This document shows positions 42,698-51,660 of a DNA stretch of 64,000 nucleotides, in pieces. The translations under genes were made by a program, and so were the position numbers. Positions within the stretch are counted from its first letter, which is position 1, and each line of letters opens with the position of its first letter. Below the pieces are notes generated by a model, which made no database searches, was not told the origin of the DNA, and worked only from the letters and a program-made list of their open reading frames with translations. This stretch comes from Salinarchaeum sp. Harcht-Bsk1. GTDB lineage: Archaea; Halobacteriota; Halobacteria; Halobacteriales; Salinarchaeaceae. The stretch covers positions 2,437,014-2,501,013 of the forward strand of contig NC_021313.1 in assembly GCF_000403645.1 (NCBI RefSeq). The letters run 5' to 3'.

Positions 42698-44521
42698 CTA
42701 GGCCGTCTCCCCGTCGATGCGGTAGACGTCCACGTCACCGTTGGCCATTACGTGATCGATCTGCGGGTCGGTTCGGAGGCGCTCGAACCCGGATGCACTG
42801 TATCGCAGTCCGCGGTAGAGTTCGACCTCGCGCTGGTAGTCGCCCTCGTCCATCGCGAGGTAGACGTCCTCGTCGTATGCCGTGGTCAGGTTCTCGTTGA
42901 ACACTGGCCCTGACACCCCGCCCGTTGCGCTCGAGAGGGCTGGCGTCGAGTCGGCGACCTCCGTACCGTATATCGCGTCGACGTACCGCTTCGGTCCGCC
43001 GCGAATTCCCATCACCGTCATCTCCGCTTCGCGGTACTCGAACGTGGTCTCGTAGCCCTCCACGGCGCCCTCCGTGACCTGCTGGTTCGTCTTGTACATG
43101 TAGGGGCTCTGGTGGAAGGCGGCTGCCTGTGCGATGAGCATCACCGCGAACAGTCCACAGAGCACGATGGCGATCGTGCGACCCGAAGTCCGCACGCCGA
43201 CGCTCTCGACGCCCTCTGCGATCGCGACCGCTCCGAGGATCGTGATCGGGACTGCGAGGAAGCCCAGGAACCGGAAGTAGTGGTCACCCTGGTCGGCGAC
43301 GAAGACGAATCCCATCAGGAGCGTCGGTGGGATGAGTCCTGCGACGAGGTAGGTGATGAGCGCGTCGCGGGTGGTCGCAGTGCTGCCACCGAAGAGGGTC
43401 CGGAGTCCGAGGAGTCCGGCCAGCAGACCGAACACGACGGTCACGGCGAAGAGCTTGAGGAACAGGACCTCGACGCTGCCGCCGATGGCCTGGAGCGATG
43501 ACGACCAGGTGCCGGCCTGCTGGACGGTCTGGGGTCCTTCCCCGAGCATCTGTTCGATGACGTATTCCGTTCTGGCGCGTGCCCGCGGGTGCCGGAACGT
43601 CCAGACGAGGAACGCGATACCGAGCACCACCGTGTGCGCACGGATCGAACGGTGGCTCGCGATCGGATGGTCCGGGTACCACCGGCGGTAGGCGTACTGC
43701 ACGAAGGCGATCGCGATCAGCATGGCGACGAGATCCATCGTCTCCTGTGGGTGATAGAACACGACGGCGAGGCCGGCGATGCCGAAGGCGACGCTGCTCG
43801 GTGAGAACAGCGAGACGGGGTCCCGCGGCGCCGTGAGGTGCCGGAACAGCAGGAAGACCGCTAAGGGGACCAGCATGATCGTCTGGCTGGACGGATGGGC
43901 CATCGGGTGGACCGTGATCCCGTTGATCGGAAGGAACAGGAGCCCGGAAAGGAGGCCGATCGTCGCCGCCCAGGGCCGATCGGACACGAAGGAGACGTCG
44001 AGGCTCATGAACACCACGAACGCCAGCGGGAAGACGACCAGTGGGAGCAAGAGGAGCGCCCGCCGCAACGTCACTCCGGTGAGGTGCTCGACCATGAGTC
44101 CGCCGACGTGGACGCCCGGATAGAGGCTCTGGAGGGGCTCCCAGGTGCCGGCCTGCATGTCCTTCGCCCAGCCGAGGTGGGTCATCGAGTCGCCCGCGCC
44201 GTAGAAGTAGTACCCACGGATCGCGGGAAGTGCGATAACCGAGAGCACGGCGAGGGCCACGAGCAAGTGTGCGGCGTCACGCCGGCGGTGCGTCGCGATG
44301 ACGGCGACGACGATCCCCAGCAGCGACGCCACCGCGATCCCGGCCCAGTAGGCCGTCGGCGTCGCCCGGTAGATCGACTGTTCGTACCCGGTGGCTGGCG
44401 ATCGATACGCGGTGACGATCGCGAACGCGAACGCGAAAAAGCCCACGACCAGCGCCAGCTTCTCGATCGTTCCCCGCCTCGTCGGCCCCGCGCTCGTCCG
44501 CCGAGAATGATCAACGTGCAT
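42698..44521 (-). CDS. Polytopic membrane protein, putative GT-C-type glycosyltransferase
   Basis: ATG 44519-44521 gives 607 residues with about eleven membrane helices and a ~120-residue C-terminal extracellular domain. After the first helices there is YYFYGAGDSMTHLGWAKDMQ, an acidic first-loop motif reminiscent of GT-C enzymes using lipid-linked donors. FLPINGITVHPMAHPSSQTI is another conserved-looking loop. Its function is probably in surface glycan assembly, given the TRTAACAA-type promoter motif and locus; this is inferred. Confidence 0.7.
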   Translation of the reverse strand: MHVDHSRRTSAGPTRRGTIEKLALVVGFFAFAFAIVTAYRSPATGYEQSIYRATPTAYWAGIAVASLLGIVVAVIATHRRRDAAHLLVALAVLSVIALPAIRGYYFYGAGDSMTHLGWAKDMQAGTWEPLQSLYPGVHVGGLMVEHLTGVTLRRALLLLPLVVFPLAFVVFMSLDVSFVSDRPWAATIGLLSGLLFLPINGITVHPMAHPSSQTIMLVPLAVFLLFRHLTAPRDPVSLFSPSSVAFGIAGLAVVFYHPQETMDLVAMLIAIAFVQYAYRRWYPDHPIASHRSIRAHTVVLGIAFLVWTFRHPRARARTEYVIEQMLGEGPQTVQQAGTWSSSLQAIGGSVEVLFLKLFAVTVVFGLLAGLLGLRTLFGGSTATTRDALITYLVAGLIPPTLLMGFVFVADQGDHYFRFLGFLAVPITILGAVAIAEGVESVGVRTSGRTIAIVLCGLFAVMLIAQAAAFHQSPYMYKTNQQVTEGAVEGYETTFEYREAEMTVMGIRGGPKRYVDAIYGTEVADSTPALSSATGGVSGPVFNENLTTAYDEDVYLAMDEGDYQREVELYRGLRYSASGFERLRTDPQIDHVMANGDVDVYRIDGETA

Positions 44522-44578
44522 GGATAAGCCTGCGTGGCGTCCCGCCACGAGAGTCGGCCTATCCTGTGGAGGTCGCGG

Positions 44579-44591
44579 CCTTTGTAATACC
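44579..44591 (-). promoter_or_regulatory. TRTAACAA-like motif upstream of the GT-C-like gene
   Basis: The minus strand reads GGTATTACAAAGG, ~64 bases before the start at 44521. It has one mismatch (ATTACAAA). Confidence 0.4.
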
Positions 44592-44685
44592 GCGGCTAGC
44601 ACCGGTAGGACGATCGTACAGCTACGCCGTCGTGTGGTTTTACTCGGCAAATCGGCGACGCCGAGCCACCGAAGTGATGCCGCGC

Positions 44686-44904
44686 TTACCGGGCGTCGTG
44701 CAGGTCACGGACTAGCTCCGCTTCGGCGATGACGAACTCCTCTCGCCAGAGACACTCCTCTTCCGGCGGGAGAAACAGTTTGTGTTCGCTCCCTCGTTGC
44801 TCGACGGAGATGACCTCCCAGGTCGCACCGTGGTAGCCGAGGTCGCGCTCGGGATGCGGATCGTCCGGGGCCGCCTCCCACTCGGCCTCGAGCGCCATCG
44901 TCAT
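44686..44904 (-). CDS. Small acidic hypothetical protein
   Basis: This 72-residue protein (EWEAAPDDPHPERDLGYHGA, WEVISVEQRGSEHKLFLPPE) has no membrane segment or metal motif. The regular beta-like pattern and strong GC3 codon bias support a real gene. I do not recognise the family. MALEAEWE two residues in may be the actual start. Confidence 0.6.
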   Translation of the reverse strand: MTMALEAEWEAAPDDPHPERDLGYHGATWEVISVEQRGSEHKLFLPPEEECLWREEFVIAEAELVRDLHDAR

Positions 44905-45602
44905 GCCTCCCTCCGCTGCCGTCGGTTCGACGGGCCGGCGACTGGTCGTCGGTCAGTGGTGCTGGACGGTCGTCGACCCCGATCTGTACCGGTAGGCTGC
45001 CGCGTGGAGCGGCGATGTCGGTCCATACACCGGTAGGCCGGAGTTACTCACGTAAACGTAGTGGCACGTTTCGGCCGGACGGTATCGTCGTTGTGCGAGT
45101 GGGGCTACCAGTTAAGTGCCACGTACCTAGGTGTAGCTACCAGTCAGCGTTGGCACAACGTACGTTCTGGTTAATTCGAAGGCGCTGAAGGGCCGAGTCT
45201 GGGGTCCGCGCACGAGTGAGGTACTTGATCACGCCGGCGACGCCGGGCGCCAGTTGTAATCGCCTACCCTGAGTACGCACTTGCTACTGTTCGTGTAACC
45301 CGCTCGTGGAGGTCCGACAGTCCGCGGCTCGCAGCCCCAGGTGGCGCCAGCGCCGTCGCCGTCCCTGCTGCACCAACAGCGCCTCGTTTCCAGGCCTGCA
45401 TTCGTCGGCTTCGTCGACGGACGCCGCCGGTAGCCAGCACGTGGCCGCCGCCGGCAGCTACCCCGTGCCACCACCGGCTGCTACCACGTGGCCACCACCG
45501 GCTCCAAGAGTGCCAGTAATTAAGTGAGTTGCATGCGTCGTGCTACCAAGGAACGACTCGGCCAGCACCGTTCGAGATAGCGGTGTCGTGTCTCCCCGAT
45601 CG
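44905..45602. other. ~700-base gene-free stretch
   Basis: I see no supported gene. The phrases CCGGTAGGC (44990-45040) and GCTACCAGT (45107-45145) recur. A three-unit 24-bp repeat lies at 45432-45504. AGTAATTAAGTG just before 45530 may be the promoter of the DUF7344 gene at 45603. Confidence 0.45.
45432..45504. repeat. 24-bp tandem repeat, three degenerate copies
   Basis: Units of the form GCTACCACGTGGCCACCACC + GGCT occur three times with substitutions. There is no coding frame. Confidence 0.65.
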
Positions 45603-45956
45603 ATGAACCGAACCGATTCCGAGGCGTCGACCGACGCGCTCCTGCGGGCCATCGCAGACTCCCAGCGGCGATACGTCCTCAGAGAACTCGCGGATGCGTC
45701 CGCTTCCGAGGTGACCGTCGACGCGCTCGCCGAAGTGCTTCTCGACGGACCGACCTCCCGCTCGTCGGATCGTCGATCGCGTCGTGAAATCGCGATCCAG
45801 CTGCGGCACGTACACCTTCCTCGACTCGAAGACGTCGGGCTCTGTCGGTACCACGAGGACCGGGACGTCGTCGAGTACTGTCCGGACGAGTTCGTGGAGT
45901 CGCTCCTGGATCTCCTCGAGCGGCGCGCCTCGCCGGAGCCGGTCACTGAGGACTGA
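45603..45956 (+). CDS. DUF7344-type winged-helix regulator
   Basis: From ATG 45603 the product is 117 residues with the DUF7344 pattern ALLRAIADSQRRYVLRELAD, REIAIQLRHVHLPRLEDVGL and CRYHEDRDVVEYC. It has no membrane segment. An in-frame ATG at 45540 would add 21 residues. Its 3' end overlaps the 3' end of the convergent HalOD1 gene by 14 bases. Confidence 0.78.
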   Translation: MNRTDSEASTDALLRAIADSQRRYVLRELADASASEVTVDALAEVLLDGPTSRSSDRRSRREIAIQLRHVHLPRLEDVGLCRYHEDRDVVEYCPDEFVESLLDLLERRASPEPVTED

Positions 45957-46248
45957 CGCGGATCGGTCCACCTGCCTCGATTTCGACGATCCGCTCGGCG
46001 TACTCGATCCGGATACTGAGCGTCTCGTCTGCGTCGACGTTCCGAAGCAACTGGTTCAAAGCGTCCACGTCGACGGCGTCGTAGAGCGTCGGGAGTGCAG
46101 CCGGATCACAACCGGTAGCCTCGGCGACTGCCTCGACGACGCGGACGCTCGGCTCGACGTCATTGCTCATCTGAAACGTCTGCGGCGATCCTGAAGCGCC
46201 TCGATCGTTCGATTCGCCACGGTCGCCGGGGGGTGTTCGGTCGGACAT
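45943..46248 (-). CDS. HalOD1 output-domain protein
   Basis: ATG 46246-46248 gives 101 residues; a later ATG (MSNDVEPS) would remove the disordered first 26. The HalOD1 core is PSVRVVEAVAEATGCDPAAL, YDAVDVDALNQLLRNVDAD and IRIEYAERIVEIEAGG. It is convergent and overlapping with a DUF7344 gene. Stand-alone HalOD1 proteins are presumed signalling adaptors in haloarchaea. Confidence 0.78.
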   Translation of the reverse strand: MSDRTPPGDRGESNDRGASGSPQTFQMSNDVEPSVRVVEAVAEATGCDPAALPTLYDAVDVDALNQLLRNVDADETLSIRIEYAERIVEIEAGGPIRVSPQ

Positions 46249-46552
46249 GCTGGCAGCAACGGCCCATCGCGTGCGCTCCCGATCGTCCAAAGCGTCGGAT
46301 GGATCGTCAGTATCGATTCGGAGGTCCGCCTCGGTAATGAGTCTTTGTACTGTTTCGAGTGACAGTGACGTATTTGCCTCATTCGATCGCCAAACCGCGC
46401 CGTTCAGGCCCGGTGGATCGGGCCCCGGACAGTCGGCAGGCCGATGATTCCTGTCGATGCATCCTCACGATTGCTCCACTCTCAGCCGTTCCGACGACAA
46501 ATCCGATCGTAGGCGGTTCATACTCAACTGGTCGGCCACCGCGTCTCCGGTA

Positions 46553-46720
46553 ATGACCTGCTCCAACTGTAACGATCGAGCCGGGACGCCGGTGACGGTC
46601 CGCTTCCCAGCGGAAGAAAAGCGCGTCTCGGTGGCACTCTGTAAGCACTGCCGATCGGCGATCGAGGACGCTCCGCGGTGTGAAGTCGAGCGCGAATCGA
46701 TCGCGGATCCGGCGGAGTAG
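46553..46720 (+). CDS. Small zinc-ribbon protein
   Basis: ATG 46553 gives 55 residues with CSNCNDRAGTP and CKHCRSAIED, i.e. two CxxC knuckles separated by a beta strand. An upstream in-frame ATG at 46457 lacks family character. It is similar in style to the protein at 42035-42226. Function unknown. Confidence 0.65.
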   Translation: MTCSNCNDRAGTPVTVRFPAEEKRVSVALCKHCRSAIEDAPRCEVERESIADPAE

Positions 46721-46797
46721 CAATCCGTCACACGGACCCGCCCGCAGTGGACATTGCTCCTGGTGACCGGATCAGCGGTCGCGATCGCCGCTTACAA

Positions 46798-47037
46798 TCA
46801 GTGATACTCCGTTCCGTCGACGACGATCGGCTCTCCGGGAACGACGCGGACCTCGTGGTCCTCGACTTCGAACGATAGTTCCCACCCGTTCCCGTCGTGA
46901 GCTGCCATCGCGTCGAGTGCGTCGGTGTCGATGACGTCACCGAGCCTGAACGTCAACTCCGACGGGTCCATACCCTGTGCGTCGGCCAGGGATCGCACGA
47001 CGCGAACCGAGGCCGGAGTCGCTCCATTGTCACCCAT
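46798..47037 (-). CDS. HalOD1 output-domain protein
   Basis: The 79-residue protein is a minimal HalOD1 domain: ASVRVVRSLADAQGMDPSEL, DVIDTDALDAMAAHDG and LSFEVEDHEVRVVPGEPIVV. It is the third HalOD1 gene in the window and lies ~550 bases upstream (on the minus strand) of the one at 45943. Confidence 0.78.
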   Translation of the reverse strand: MGDNGATPASVRVVRSLADAQGMDPSELTFRLGDVIDTDALDAMAAHDGNGWELSFEVEDHEVRVVPGEPIVVDGTEYH

Positions 47038-47186
47038 GCCGGATACCTGCGTGGCAGTACACGGGCTGGCCTTTAATCGGGCTCGAATGGTCGCCGATCC
47101 ACAGATTTTTGCGTGCGTATTCTACCCACAGCAACGCTGAAACCACGAGTTCAGTCGGTGCCTGCCGGACGGACCGCCGACGATTC

Positions 47187-48455
47187 CTATCGATCTTCGA
47201 GCACCGTCTCGTTCGGCCCCGTCCGTGCTCCCGTCGAGAGGGTCACGCCCGCGTTCAGACTGGTGTCGATCCCGGTCTTCGCGCCGTCGCCGACGACGAC
47301 GCCGAGTTTACGGCGGCCGCTCGAGACCCGCTCGCCCTTGACGGTCATTCGGACCGGTTCGTCGTCGTGCCGGAGGTTCGCGACGGTCGTCCCCGCACCG
47401 AAGTTGACGTCGGCCCCGAGGATGGAGTCGCCGACGTAGGAGAGGTGCCCGACGGTGGCGCCGGGGAGTAGCACCGAGTTCTTCACCTCGACGGCGTTGC
47501 CGACGCGCGACCCCGGGCCGAGGACGGTCGCGCCGCGGAGGTAGGCGTTCGGCCCGACGTCGGCCCCGGAACGGACCACGACCGGCCCCTCGACGTACGT
47601 TCCCGACCGGATGCGGGCACCCTCCTCGACGACGATGGGCCCCTCGACGTGGACGTTTGCCTCGACGGTGCCGTCGATCTGCCGGACTGCGTGGGTATCA
47701 CCTGCTCCCTTCACGTCCGGCGGATCCTGGGTTCCGGAGAGCGTCGATGCGTCTCGCGCCCGGCCCAAGTCGTCGAGGACGTGTTCGGTGGCGGCGAGGA
47801 GTTCCCACGGCCGCCCGACGTCGAGCCAGGTGCCGCCGTGCTCGACGGCACGCACGTCGTGACCCGCCTCGACCTGTCGCACGATGGCGTCTGTGAGTTC
47901 GTACTCGCCGCGGGGGCTCGCGCCGATCCGCTCGATGGCGTCGAAGATCGAGGGCTCGAACGCGTAGAGGCCCGCGTTGATCAGGTTCGAGGCCGGGTCG
48001 CGTGGTTTCTCGACGAGCCCAGTGACGCGGTCGTCGCTGGTCTCGACGACGCCGTAGTTCCCGGGATCGGGAACTTCCCGGACGGCCATAGCGGTTCCCC
48101 CGGCCGCCGCCAGATCGTCGACGACGCCGTCGTCCACGAGCACGTCCCCGTTCAGTGCGAGGAACCGTCGATCGACCAGGTCGCTCGCCCGGCCGATCGC
48201 GTGGGCAGTGCCACGGGGCTCGGACTGCACGACGTACTCGACGGGCACGCCGCGGTGGTCGTCGCCGACGGTCTCGTGGATCGCCTCGGCACGGTAGCCG
48301 ACCACGAGGACGAACCGGTCGACAGCGTCGACGCACTGGTCCATGATCCGCTGGATCAGCGTGGTTCGGCCGACCGGCAGCAGGGGCTTCGGTCGACGAT
48401 CGGTCAACGGTCGCATGCGGGTCCCTTCGCCGGCGGCGATGACGATCGCGTCCAT
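47187..48455 (-). CDS. glmU: Bifunctional sugar-1-phosphate nucleotidylyltransferase/acetyltransferase
   Basis: ATG 48453-48455 gives 422 residues. The N-terminal transferase has IVIAAGEGTRMRPLTDRRPK and LLPVGRTTLIQRIMDQCVDA, then LINAGLYAFEPSIFDAI. The C-terminal left-handed beta-helix has RVGNAVEVKNSVLLPGATVG, HLSYVGDSILGADVNFGAGT and VANLRHDDEPVRM. This matches archaeal GlmU-like enzymes that acetylate GlcN-1-P and then form UDP-GlcNAc. It lies just downstream of glmM on the same strand, so the pair likely forms an operon. Confidence 0.92.
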   Translation of the reverse strand: MDAIVIAAGEGTRMRPLTDRRPKPLLPVGRTTLIQRIMDQCVDAVDRFVLVVGYRAEAIHETVGDDHRGVPVEYVVQSEPRGTAHAIGRASDLVDRRFLALNGDVLVDDGVVDDLAAAGGTAMAVREVPDPGNYGVVETSDDRVTGLVEKPRDPASNLINAGLYAFEPSIFDAIERIGASPRGEYELTDAIVRQVEAGHDVRAVEHGGTWLDVGRPWELLAATEHVLDDLGRARDASTLSGTQDPPDVKGAGDTHAVRQIDGTVEANVHVEGPIVVEEGARIRSGTYVEGPVVVRSGADVGPNAYLRGATVLGPGSRVGNAVEVKNSVLLPGATVGHLSYVGDSILGADVNFGAGTTVANLRHDDEPVRMTVKGERVSSGRRKLGVVVGDGAKTGIDTSLNAGVTLSTGARTGPNETVLEDR

Positions 48456-48613
48456 ACTGGCCGGCCGCGAGGCGCGCAATTAACTGCCCGCAATCGTCCA
48501 ACGCGGTAAAACACTCGTAACTACGTGCAGTCGGCGGATTCCGCGGGGCGGTCGCGAGTGCTGGCGGACGAACGGAGAGGTCGGCGGCGGATTCGTAAGT
48601 GGAAGCAGACCCA

Positions 48614-48632
48614 GGTGAAGAGAGAGAGAGAG
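48614..48632. repeat. (GA)n microsatellite between glmU and glmM
   Basis: A run of alternating G and A (about eight GA units) sits just 15 bases beyond the glmM stop. It is short and could slip in replication. No function is evident. Confidence 0.6.
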
Positions 48633-48646
48633 CGACGCCGGCCGCT

Positions 48647-49975
48647 TCAGGCCGTCTGCAGGGCCTCCGTGATCAGTTCCCGAGCCGTCTCGGTCAACTC
48701 GACGGTGCGATCTTCCGTGCGGCCCTGCGCGGTCATCCGGACCAGTGGCTGGGTGCCGCTCGCGCGCACGAGGAACCAGCCGCTGTCGGTCTCGACGCGG
48801 ACGCCGTCCCGTTCGTCGATCTCGTCGTAGCGCTCGTTCGCCCGGCGGGCGACCGCATCGACGATCCGCTCTTTCGCCGTCGGGTCGACCTCGATCTGGT
48901 CGCGTTCGACGGGATAGGCCGGCAAACCGGCTACCTGCTGGGAGAGCGGCCTCTCGCGAGCGACGAGCGCCGCGAGCCGGCAGGCTGCCAGCGGGCCGTC
49001 CGGGGCGAGCGTTTGCTTCGGCCAGATCCAGGCGCCGCTTGGTTCGCCGCCGAAACTGACGCCGGGTTCGCTCGCTCGTTCGGCGACGTAGACGTCGCCG
49101 ACGCGGGAGCGCTCGACGCGGCCGCCCTCCCGCTCGACGACGTCGTCGACGACCAGGCTCGCACCGACCGGCGCGACCACCCGGGCGCCGTCCGCGACGG
49201 CCTCCCCAGCGAACAGCGCGAGCAACTCGTCGCCGGCGAGGAACCGGCCCCGCTCGTCGACCGCCATCGTCCGGTCGGCGTCGCCGTCGTGGGCGATCCC
49301 CAGGTCAGCGTCGGTGCCGGCGACGTGCGCCGCGAGCGTCTCGCAGGTCGCCCCCGTCGGCTCGCTGGGCCTGCTCGGGAAGCGGCCGTCGGGCTGGCCG
49401 CCGAGAGTGGTCACCGAACAGCCGAGGTCGCGGAGCGCTCCAACCGTCACGCCGCCGGCGCCGTTGCCGACGTCGACGACGACGCTGAGTGGCTCCTCGA
49501 TGGTGACTGCGTCGGTCAGCGCTTCGCGGTGGCGATCAGTCGCGTCGGTTCGCTTCGTCTCCGAGCCAGTCTCGTCCCACGCCACGGGCTCGCCGGCCCC
49601 CTCCTCGACGATCTCGGCGATGCGACGGCGCCGATCCTCGCCGAACGCCATCCCCTCGTCAGTCCAGAGTTTCAACCCGTTGTCTTCGGGCGGGTTGTGC
49701 GAGGCCGTGACCGCCACGCCGGCGTCGGCGTCGTACCAGCCGACGCTTCGGGCGATCGTCGGCGTCGCCGCGACGCCGATCCGGACGACGTCCGCACCGT
49801 ACTCCCGGGCGCCAGCGGAGACGGCGTCCGCGAGGAGCGATCCGGTCAGCCGCGGATCGCGTCCGACGACGATCCGCTCGGTTCCGTGGGTCGCGAGCGC
49901 GCGCCCGATCGAGAGCGCGAGATCGGCGGTCACGTCCTCGCCGAACCGACCTCGGACGCCGCTAGTGCCGAACAT
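48647..49975 (-). CDS. glmM: Phosphoglucosamine mutase
   Basis: ATG 49973-49975 gives 442 residues starting MFGTSGVRGRFGEDVTAD. The catalytic phosphoserine lies in VAVTASHNPPEDNGLKLW, the Mg site in IAHDGDADRTMAVDE, the sugar-binding loop in GVSFGGEPSGAWIWP and the phosphate-binding loop in FLVRASGTQPLVRMTAQG. It converts GlcN-6-P to GlcN-1-P between GlmS and GlmU. A TRTAACAA-type motif lies ~105 bases upstream. Confidence 0.92.
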   Translation of the reverse strand: MFGTSGVRGRFGEDVTADLALSIGRALATHGTERIVVGRDPRLTGSLLADAVSAGAREYGADVVRIGVAATPTIARSVGWYDADAGVAVTASHNPPEDNGLKLWTDEGMAFGEDRRRRIAEIVEEGAGEPVAWDETGSETKRTDATDRHREALTDAVTIEEPLSVVVDVGNGAGGVTVGALRDLGCSVTTLGGQPDGRFPSRPSEPTGATCETLAAHVAGTDADLGIAHDGDADRTMAVDERGRFLAGDELLALFAGEAVADGARVVAPVGASLVVDDVVEREGGRVERSRVGDVYVAERASEPGVSFGGEPSGAWIWPKQTLAPDGPLAACRLAALVARERPLSQQVAGLPAYPVERDQIEVDPTAKERIVDAVARRANERYDEIDERDGVRVETDSGWFLVRASGTQPLVRMTAQGRTEDRTVELTETARELITEALQTA

Positions 49976-50295
49976 CGTCAGCGCTCTTCTCGATGCCACG
50001 CGGCAACGCTCGGTCGTCGACGGTGCAGTCGGGCTCGGATTCGTGAACCATTGCCCAGTCGCACCGATGGACAGGTCCTTGTTATCGTGGTCGTACTTTG
50101 CTGGGATGGCCGATAGCCGGTGCCTGCGGCGACCGATCGATGGACCCCGCGTGGCACGACTGAGGTTGCAATTGCGGGGTGTCCGTACCGTTCAGCCACG
50201 ATGCGCTCCGGTTCTACCAAGCCCTGCTCGGCCCTCCTCGCCCCGGTACCGACGGACCGACGAATCCAAACGGCGGCGCTGCCACTCTCGATCCG
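49976..50295. other. Divergent gap between glmM and the beta-CASP gene
   Basis: The 320-base gap holds the glmM motif at 50077-50090. The frame of the + gene is open through part of it (from 50179), but conserved sequence begins only at 50296. No other gene is seen. Confidence 0.45.
50077..50090 (-). promoter_or_regulatory. TRTAACAA-type motif upstream of glmM
   Basis: The minus strand reads CCACGATAACAAGG, ~105 bases before the start at 49975. Confidence 0.45.
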
Positions 50296-51534
50296 ATGGA
50301 GCTCCGGTTTCTCGGTGGCGCAGGCGAGGTCGGTCGTAGCGCGATCCTCGTCAACGAGTCGCTGTTACTGGATTACGGCATGCAGCCCGCTACCCAGCCC
50401 CAGTTCCCCGTCGGATCGATCGAGCCGGAAGCCATCGTCGTCTCGCACGGCCACCTCGATCACGTCGGCACGATTCCCGCGCTGCTCTCCGGCGATCGTC
50501 GACCACCGATCCACTGGACGCCGCCGACCCGGGCGCTCGCACTGACCCTCGCTCGCGACACCCTGAAGCTCCACGGCGGCACGTACGGCTGCCCGTTCAC
50601 CGAGACCGAGATCGCTCGCGTCACGCAGGTCTCCCAGACCCACGGCTATCGCGAATCCTTCGAGGCTGCCGGCCACGAGGTGACCTTCTTCGACGCCGGC
50701 CACATCCCCGGCAGTGCGCACGTCCTGATCGACGACGGCGAGACGCGACTGCTCTACACCGGCGATTTCCACACCGACGACCAGCGGATCGTCGCCGGAT
50801 CGACTGCCCGGCCCGACGCCGACGTCCTGCTCTGTGAGAGCACCTACTCCGACGTCGAGCACGAGGCCAGGTCCGTCGTCGAGGAGCGGTTCGTGGAGAG
50901 CGTCCGCACGACGCTCTGGGAGGGCGGCACCGTGGTCGTGCCCGCGTTCGCGATCGGCCGAACCCAGGAGATGCTCATGATCTGCGAGGCGTACGACCTC
51001 CCCTGCTACGTCGACGGGATGGGCACCCACGTCATCGATATCTTCCAGGACCACCCAGCGTTCGTCCGGAACGCCGACGCGCTCGGCAGGGCGGTCTCCC
51101 ACGCCAGGTTCGTCGACGGTCGGGACGGCCAGCGCGAGCGCATCGCCGACAAGAACACCGTGATCGTCACGACCAGCGGGATGCTCTCGGGCGGGCCCGC
51201 GATGACGTACGTCCCCGCGATCCGCGATCGTCCAGTCAACAAGATCGCGATGACGGGCTATCAGGTGGATGGAACGCCGGGCCGGGACCTGATCGAAACC
51301 GGCAGCGCCGAGATCGACGGCCGCGTGATGCCCGTCGCCGCCCAGGTCGAGCAGTACGACTTCTCCGCGCACGCCGATCGCGACGGCCTGCTGTCCCTCC
51401 TCGAGCAGTATCGTGACGCCGAGGTTCTGATCAACCACGGTGACCGTTGCTCCGTGTTCGCTGCTGAGCTAGCCGATGACGGGTTCGACGCGACTGCGCC
51501 CGAGAACGGGGATCGGATCGAGGTCGACGGCTGA
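50296..51534 (+). CDS. Beta-CASP metallo-beta-lactamase-fold nuclease (CPSF/RNase J-like)
   Basis: From ATG 50296 the product is 412 residues starting MELRFLGGAGEVGRSAILVN. It has motif II SHGHLDHVGTIPALL, later metal motifs GHIPGSAHVLI and LLYTGDFHTDD, ESTYSDVEHE, the beta-CASP segment VVPAFAIGRTQEMLMI and the C-terminal FSAHADRDGLLSLLEQY. It is a single-domain aCPSF2-type protein without KH domains. The role is RNA processing or decay. Upstream in-frame starts to 50179 would add 39 disordered residues. Confidence 0.88.
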   Translation: MELRFLGGAGEVGRSAILVNESLLLDYGMQPATQPQFPVGSIEPEAIVVSHGHLDHVGTIPALLSGDRRPPIHWTPPTRALALTLARDTLKLHGGTYGCPFTETEIARVTQVSQTHGYRESFEAAGHEVTFFDAGHIPGSAHVLIDDGETRLLYTGDFHTDDQRIVAGSTARPDADVLLCESTYSDVEHEARSVVEERFVESVRTTLWEGGTVVVPAFAIGRTQEMLMICEAYDLPCYVDGMGTHVIDIFQDHPAFVRNADALGRAVSHARFVDGRDGQRERIADKNTVIVTTSGMLSGGPAMTYVPAIRDRPVNKIAMTGYQVDGTPGRDLIETGSAEIDGRVMPVAAQVEQYDFSAHADRDGLLSLLEQYRDAEVLINHGDRCSVFAAELADDGFDATAPENGDRIEVDG

Positions 51535-51660
51535 CTGGTCGGCACAGCCGCGCCTGCATATCGACCCTGCTCCACCACCGGTCGCTAGGCCGATCGACGG
51601 TTCCTCACAGCCGACCGCCGTGGCCGGTCGACGTCCCACACCGCCGACTGCCGTGGGCGA

